The position numbers and the translations under genes are program-made. 27,032 nt of DNA from an uncultured Catenibacterium sp. (GTDB lineage: Bacteria; Bacillota_I; Bacilli_A; Erysipelotrichales; Coprobacillaceae), in assembly GCA_900540685.1 (NCBI GenBank), contig UQGS01000027.1:1-27032 (forward strand), in the 5' to 3' direction. Below, piece after piece: positions 24,214 to 27,032 of the stretch. Below the pieces are notes generated by a model. The model was given only the letters and a program-made list of their open reading frames with translations. It had not been told where the DNA came from and did not search any database. Numbering within the stretch: position 1 is the first letter of the stretch; each line of letters begins with the position of its first letter.

Positions 24214-24479
24214 GAAGTCCAATATCTTTAAAATCAGTGATGGTAAGTTGTGCGATTGCAAAGGATAAAATAAAAATGTAGGTAAAAGACAAAATAAGGA
24301 TGTTGGAAAACCTACATAATTATTTTGCAATCTTTTCATTTAATTTGAATAATTATGTGCCCTTTAACACTTAATAAAGTGACGCTAAACAGCATAAGAA
24401 GCAAATCAAAAAAGAGACTTATCAAATTTGCGATAAGTCTCTTTTTGTTTCTTTCTTCAAGACTAAAAATTACTTAGAA
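24214..24479. other. Intergenic stretch with an imperfect long inverted repeat
   Basis: Between the intron fragment and the DUF1846 gene there is no reading frame of note. GATTGCAAA (24254-24262) pairs with TTTGCAATC (24324-24332), and ATGTAGGT (24276-24283) with ACCTACAT (24310-24317), giving an 80-bp hairpin with a short T-rich tail. It could be a small RNA, a terminator or a decayed MITE-like piece. Confidence 0.4.
24409..24446. terminator. Bidirectional terminator downstream of the DUF1846 gene
   Basis: A perfect 15-bp stem, AAAAAGAGACTTATC (24409-24423) with GATAAGTCTCTTTTT (24432-24446), and an 8-nt loop. Both strands end in T runs. It lies 33 bases beyond the stop codon of the minus-strand gene. 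Confidence 0.85.
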
Positions 24480-25976
24480 CTATATACCTTTTTTAGGAAA
24501 AATTACAGAATTATTTTCATATTTTGGTTCAAAAGTTGCCTGGATAGAAAGCTTCATAAATAGTTTTCTGTCTACATCGCTGACCATAACCGATGTATGA
24601 GCTTGACATCCTTTTAGATTAGGTAGCTGTTCTAATGCTTTCTGAGCATTTGAATCAGAAGCTGCGCTGACAGACAATGCGATCAGCACTTCGTCCATAT
24701 GTAAACGTGGGTTTTTGCTTCCAAGATACTGTGTTTTTAAAGTTTGGATTGGTTCGATCGCAGCAGGTGAGATAACTGGCTGATTGTGTGGAATACCGGC
24801 AAGCTCTTTGAGTGCATTTAAAAGAAGTGCTGCGCAAGGACCAAGGAGGTCTGTAGTCTTACCTGTGATCATGCGACCGTCTGCGAGCTCTAATGCAGCA
24901 GCAGGCGCTTCTGTTTCTTCTGCACGAGAAAGAGCAGCGTCAACAACCGGACGATCGTGGACCGTAACACCAGCCTGGTTCATAAGCATCTCGATTTTAT
25001 ATACTTCTTCCTCAGAGCATTCGCCAGCAAGAGCGCGTCTTCTTGCATCGTAGTAGCGACGGATAATCTCCTGGCAAGAAGCATCCTTACATGCAGCATC
25101 ATCACAGATACAATTTCCAGCCATGTTAACTCCCATGTCTGTAGGAGATTTATAAGGGCTCTCTCCATAAATGCGCTGGAACATTGCATTGAGAACTGGG
25201 AAGATTTCTACATCACGGTTATAGTTAACTGTAGTCTTTCCGTAAGCTTCTAGGTGGAAAGGATCAATCATATTTACATCATTCAGGTCTGCAGTTGCAG
25301 CTTCGTATGCAAGGTTGACAGGGTGTTTTACTGGGATATTCCAAATAGGGAATGTTTCGAATTTAGCATAACCGGCGCAGACGCCTCTTTTATGTTCATG
25401 GTAGAGCTGAGAAAGACAGACTGCCATTTTACCGCTTCCAGGCCCCGGTGCTGTTACAACAATGAGTGGACGAGACGTTTCAATAAACTCATTCTTTCCA
25501 TAACCTTCATCACTGACAATATGTGGAATATTAGAAGGGTATCCTTCAATCGGATAATGAAGATATACCTTAATGCCAAGCTTCTCTAATTTGTTTTTAA
25601 ATAAGGAAGCGCTCTGCTGTCCGCTGTACTTTGTAATAACGACACTTCCTACAAACAGACCATGTTCTTCAAAAATTGACATCAAACGAAGGACATCTAC
25701 ATCATAAGTGATGCCAAGATCTCCACGTACTTTATTCTTTTCGATATCTTCTGCGCTAATAACAATCACGATCTCAGCCTGGTCGCTAAGCTGCATTAAC
25801 ATACGCATCTTAGAATCTGGTTGGAATCCTGGGAGTACACGAGATGCGTGGAAATCATCAAATAATTTTCCACCAAACTCTAGGTAGAGCTTGTTGTCAA
25901 ACTGAGCGATACGTTCGCGAATATGAGCAGACTGCATCTGTAAATATTTTTCATTATCAAATCCTATGTTCATCAT
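24480..25976 (-). CDS. DUF1846 domain-containing protein
   Basis: The 498-residue cytosolic protein matches the DUF1846 family (PF08903) over its full length. It begins MNIGFDNEKYLQMQSAHI and continues ERIAQFDNKLYLEFGGKLFDD. It has a P-loop-like TAPGPGSGKMAVCLSQ near residue 180, the sequence NMAGNCICDDAACKDASC with four cysteines near residue 290, and a C-terminal NPRLHMDEVLIALSVSAASD. The biochemical role of the family is unknown; a structure is known for a streptococcal member. AAAGAGGAT lies before an ATG-ATG pair, and the first ATG is used here. The 3' half of the gene is visibly richer in G and C than its neighbours, which hints at acquisition from another Firmicute. Confidence 0.9.
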   Translation of the reverse strand: MMNIGFDNEKYLQMQSAHIRERIAQFDNKLYLEFGGKLFDDFHASRVLPGFQPDSKMRMLMQLSDQAEIVIVISAEDIEKNKVRGDLGITYDVDVLRLMSIFEEHGLFVGSVVITKYSGQQSASLFKNKLEKLGIKVYLHYPIEGYPSNIPHIVSDEGYGKNEFIETSRPLIVVTAPGPGSGKMAVCLSQLYHEHKRGVCAGYAKFETFPIWNIPVKHPVNLAYEAATADLNDVNMIDPFHLEAYGKTTVNYNRDVEIFPVLNAMFQRIYGESPYKSPTDMGVNMAGNCICDDAACKDASCQEIIRRYYDARRRALAGECSEEEVYKIEMLMNQAGVTVHDRPVVDAALSRAEETEAPAAALELADGRMITGKTTDLLGPCAALLLNALKELAGIPHNQPVISPAAIEPIQTLKTQYLGSKNPRLHMDEVLIALSVSAASDSNAQKALEQLPNLKGCQAHTSVMVSDVDRKLFMKLSIQATFEPKYENNSVIFPKKGI

Positions 25977-26358
25977 TCTATCCTCTTTCCTATAATCTTA
26001 TTTTTAAACAGTTCATTCTATATTAAACCAACATTTAAAACTACCGTCTAACAATATACTACGGAATATGGGAAGTTTACAATCTTTTTATAATCTTTTT
26101 TAGTCTCTTTTTTAGCCTTCCTTTTTTATGTTGTTTCTAATACAGATTGAATTGAATATTAACAGATGATATAATTTAATTAATAATTTTTATGGCATTG
26201 TAACAAAAATTATTCTCCAACCTTGAACTTGATTAAATGCAGGGATAATCCATTACGAATCTTAATGGGTTCAGCTAAGAAGGTGACCGAGAGTCCGCTA
26301 TCTTGTGCGTAATCATCGATATCATAGATATGGAGTCAAGGAGAAAGGAGAAAAGTTC
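25977..26358. other. Intergenic stretch with a promoter and a possible gene remnant
   Basis: It contains the promoter listed below. On the minus strand a frame at 26210-26335 ends in TAA and reads YDIDDYAQDSGLSVTFLAEP, then IKIRNGLSLHLIKFKVGE. This looks like the C-terminal 41 residues of a lost protein, but it has no start codon and no recognised family. The rest is AT-rich. Confidence 0.35.
26147..26175 (+). promoter_or_regulatory. Promoter upstream of the small basic protein gene
   Basis: TTGAAT (26147-26152), 17 bp, TATAAT (26170-26175), with TGA directly before it as an extended -10. The resulting leader to ATG 26359 would be about 175 bases. Confidence 0.55.
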
Positions 26359-26607
26359 ATGATAAGAATGAAGTCGGTGTCATCAAAGACGCACACTCAA
26401 CAACAGCTTAATGATTACGCAAACCAGCACAATCCTAATAACAAAGCTTATAAGGCCAGAGTGTCAAATGATCAGAAGACAAAGAAAGCATCACGAAAGA
26501 AACAAGCAAAACGTCAGGCTAAGCGAAATGCACGCTTAGAACATGATATTGGTGATGTATACTCACTTGAATGGTTTTGTTACAGCAATCCGTATGATTT
26601 TGACTAA
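26359..26607 (+). CDS. Small, highly basic hypothetical protein
   Basis: Read from ATG 26359 (AAGGAGAAAGGAG upstream) it has 82 residues; an in-frame alternative at 26305 lacks a ribosome binding site. The N-terminal part is KTHTQQQLNDYANQHNPNNKAYKARV, the middle is a run of Lys, Arg, Gln and Ala (KKASRKKQAKRQAKRNAR), and the end is acidic and aromatic (DVYSLEWFCYSNPYDFD). The basic stretch suggests nucleic acid binding. No family is recognised. The gene ends in a terminator containing the 30-bp repeat, and its 3' end seems to be present in decayed form at the other edge of the island, as expected of a dispersed or mobile gene. Confidence 0.65.
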   Translation: MIRMKSVSSKTHTQQQLNDYANQHNPNNKAYKARVSNDQKTKKASRKKQAKRQAKRNARLEHDIGDVYSLEWFCYSNPYDFD

Positions 26608-26614
26608 TCATTAA

Positions 26615-26644
26615 ACATGAGCGAAAAGATCATCAATCAGTAAA
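26615..26644 (+). repeat. 30-bp direct repeat, right copy
   Basis: Identical to 15137-15166. Its last 16 bases form the 5' arm and loop start of the terminator below. Confidence 0.9.
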
Positions 26645-26663
26645 ATGGTTGGTGATTTTTTAT
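26629..26663 (+). terminator. Terminator of the small basic protein gene
   Basis: ATCATCAATCA (26629-26639) pairs with TGGTTGGTGAT (26646-26656), using two G-U pairs, and is followed by a T-rich tail. The 5' arm belongs to the 30-bp repeat. Confidence 0.75.
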
Positions 26664-26700
26664 TAGAAAACTCATTCTTATATTCTTGTATTTATCATTA

Positions 26701-26709
26701 TGATATAAT
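26701..26709 (+). promoter_or_regulatory. Extended -10 promoter of the small membrane protein gene
   Basis: TGATATAAT gives a perfect -10 with an extended TG motif 30 bases before the start codon. No good -35 is seen. Confidence 0.5.
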
Positions 26710-26738
26710 TAAGTTGTCAAAGAAAGCGAGGATATCAT

Positions 26739-26969
26739 ATGAATAATAAAGGTGTTGGTGTTACTTTCTGTCTAATATCCGCAATTCTTATTTCTACAAA
26801 ATACATATCTGCCGCAATTTTCATGAGTAACGTTACTTCATGGGATGCTTCATTATTTCATTCAGGATTAGAATATGTAGGACCATTTCTATCAAGGGCA
26901 TCTATTGTAGCATTGATTATTGGTATTTTGTTTTTAGGATATGGATTGTATACTGATTCAAAGCAATAA
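26739..26969 (+). CDS. Small membrane protein with two transmembrane helices
   Basis: The 76-residue protein has two hydrophobic segments, about residues 7-30 (VGVTFCLISAILISTKYISAAIF) and 52-71 (RASIVALIIGILFLGYGLY). They are joined by a polar loop (NVTSWDASLFHSGLEYVG) that probably faces outward, with a short charged tail TDSKQ. GCGAGGAT precedes the ATG. No family is recognised. It has its own promoter and terminator, so it is a monocistronic gene outside the accessory island. Confidence 0.75.
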   Translation: MNNKGVGVTFCLISAILISTKYISAAIFMSNVTSWDASLFHSGLEYVGPFLSRASIVALIIGILFLGYGLYTDSKQ

Positions 26970-26975
26970 TAAAAG

Positions 26976-27016
26976 ACGAGCACCTATTGTATCTAATAGG
27001 TGTTTTCGTTTTTCCT
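26976..27016 (+). terminator. Terminator after the small membrane protein gene
   Basis: CACCTATT (26981-26988) pairs with AATAGGTG (26995-27002). The stem can be extended by ACGA/TCGT and is followed by TTTTT. Confidence 0.85.
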
Positions 27017-27032
27017 ATTTTTTAATGATATT

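Noticed and set aside
24784..25589. Plus-strand open frames inside the DUF1846 gene
   Set aside because: They are shadows opposite a full-length, recognisable protein; their length is explained by the higher G+C of that gene.
26305..26358. Longer start for the small basic protein
   Set aside because: The extra 18 residues have no ribosome binding site, while ATG 26359 has AAGGAGAAAGGAG at good spacing.
15137..26644. The 30-bp repeats as clear attL/attR sites
   Set aside because: No integrase or recombinase gene is visible, and similarity reaches beyond the repeat into a small gene, so a duplicated or dispersed gene explains it as well.
15042..26660. CRISPR array, tRNA or rRNA gene as an island anchor
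   Set aside because: No evenly spaced repeats, and no tRNA-like cloverleaf or rRNA sequence was seen at either edge or inside.

Overview
The window is AT-rich with short intergenic gaps, strong AGGAGG-type ribosome binding sites, many Rho-independent terminators, LAGC-type lipoprotein signals, a LicT-type antiterminator and a T-box leader. This points to a low-GC Firmicute. The codon style and gene content suggest a gut Erysipelotrichia-like bacterium, but that placement is inference.

Left part (1-15041) is ordinary chromosome. It starts with a D-2-hydroxyacid dehydrogenase gene and its terminator. Next is a LicT/BglG antiterminator behind a RAT/terminator leader, then a beta-glucoside-type PTS EIIBCA with a second RAT-like sequence between the two genes. 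A tryptophan-type T-box leader (specifier UGG, TGGC antiterminator bulge) precedes a TrpXYZ-like ABC importer, with a 9-codon reading frame containing one Trp codon between the T-box terminator and trpX. A minus-strand RpiR-like regulator diverges from a housekeeping operon: ParB-like protein, RsuA-type pseudouridine synthase, Smr protein, PepD-type dipeptidase and an RNA uracil methyltransferase. A polar amino acid ABC importer operon closes this part (lipoprotein, permease, a DUF169 protein, ATPase).

Right part (about 15042-26660) is an accessory island holding two restriction-type systems. One is a DUF262-DUF1524 (GmrSD-like) protein. The other is a three-gene cluster of a large McrB-like GTPase with reader-like N-terminal domains, an McrC nuclease, and a small protein that resembles DUF6508. 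Around and between them lies debris: a decayed IS1595-type transposase, a zinc-ribbon pseudogene with two in-frame stops, a frameshifted minus-strand gene, and the 5' end of a group II intron directly behind the terminator of the mcr operon. A DUF1846 gene of visibly different base composition and a small basic protein gene follow. An identical 30-bp direct repeat lies at both edges of the island (15137 and 26615). In the right copy it is half of a terminator behind the small basic gene. The left copy looks like the remains of another copy of that gene's 3' end.

The window ends with a small two-helix membrane protein gene and its terminator.
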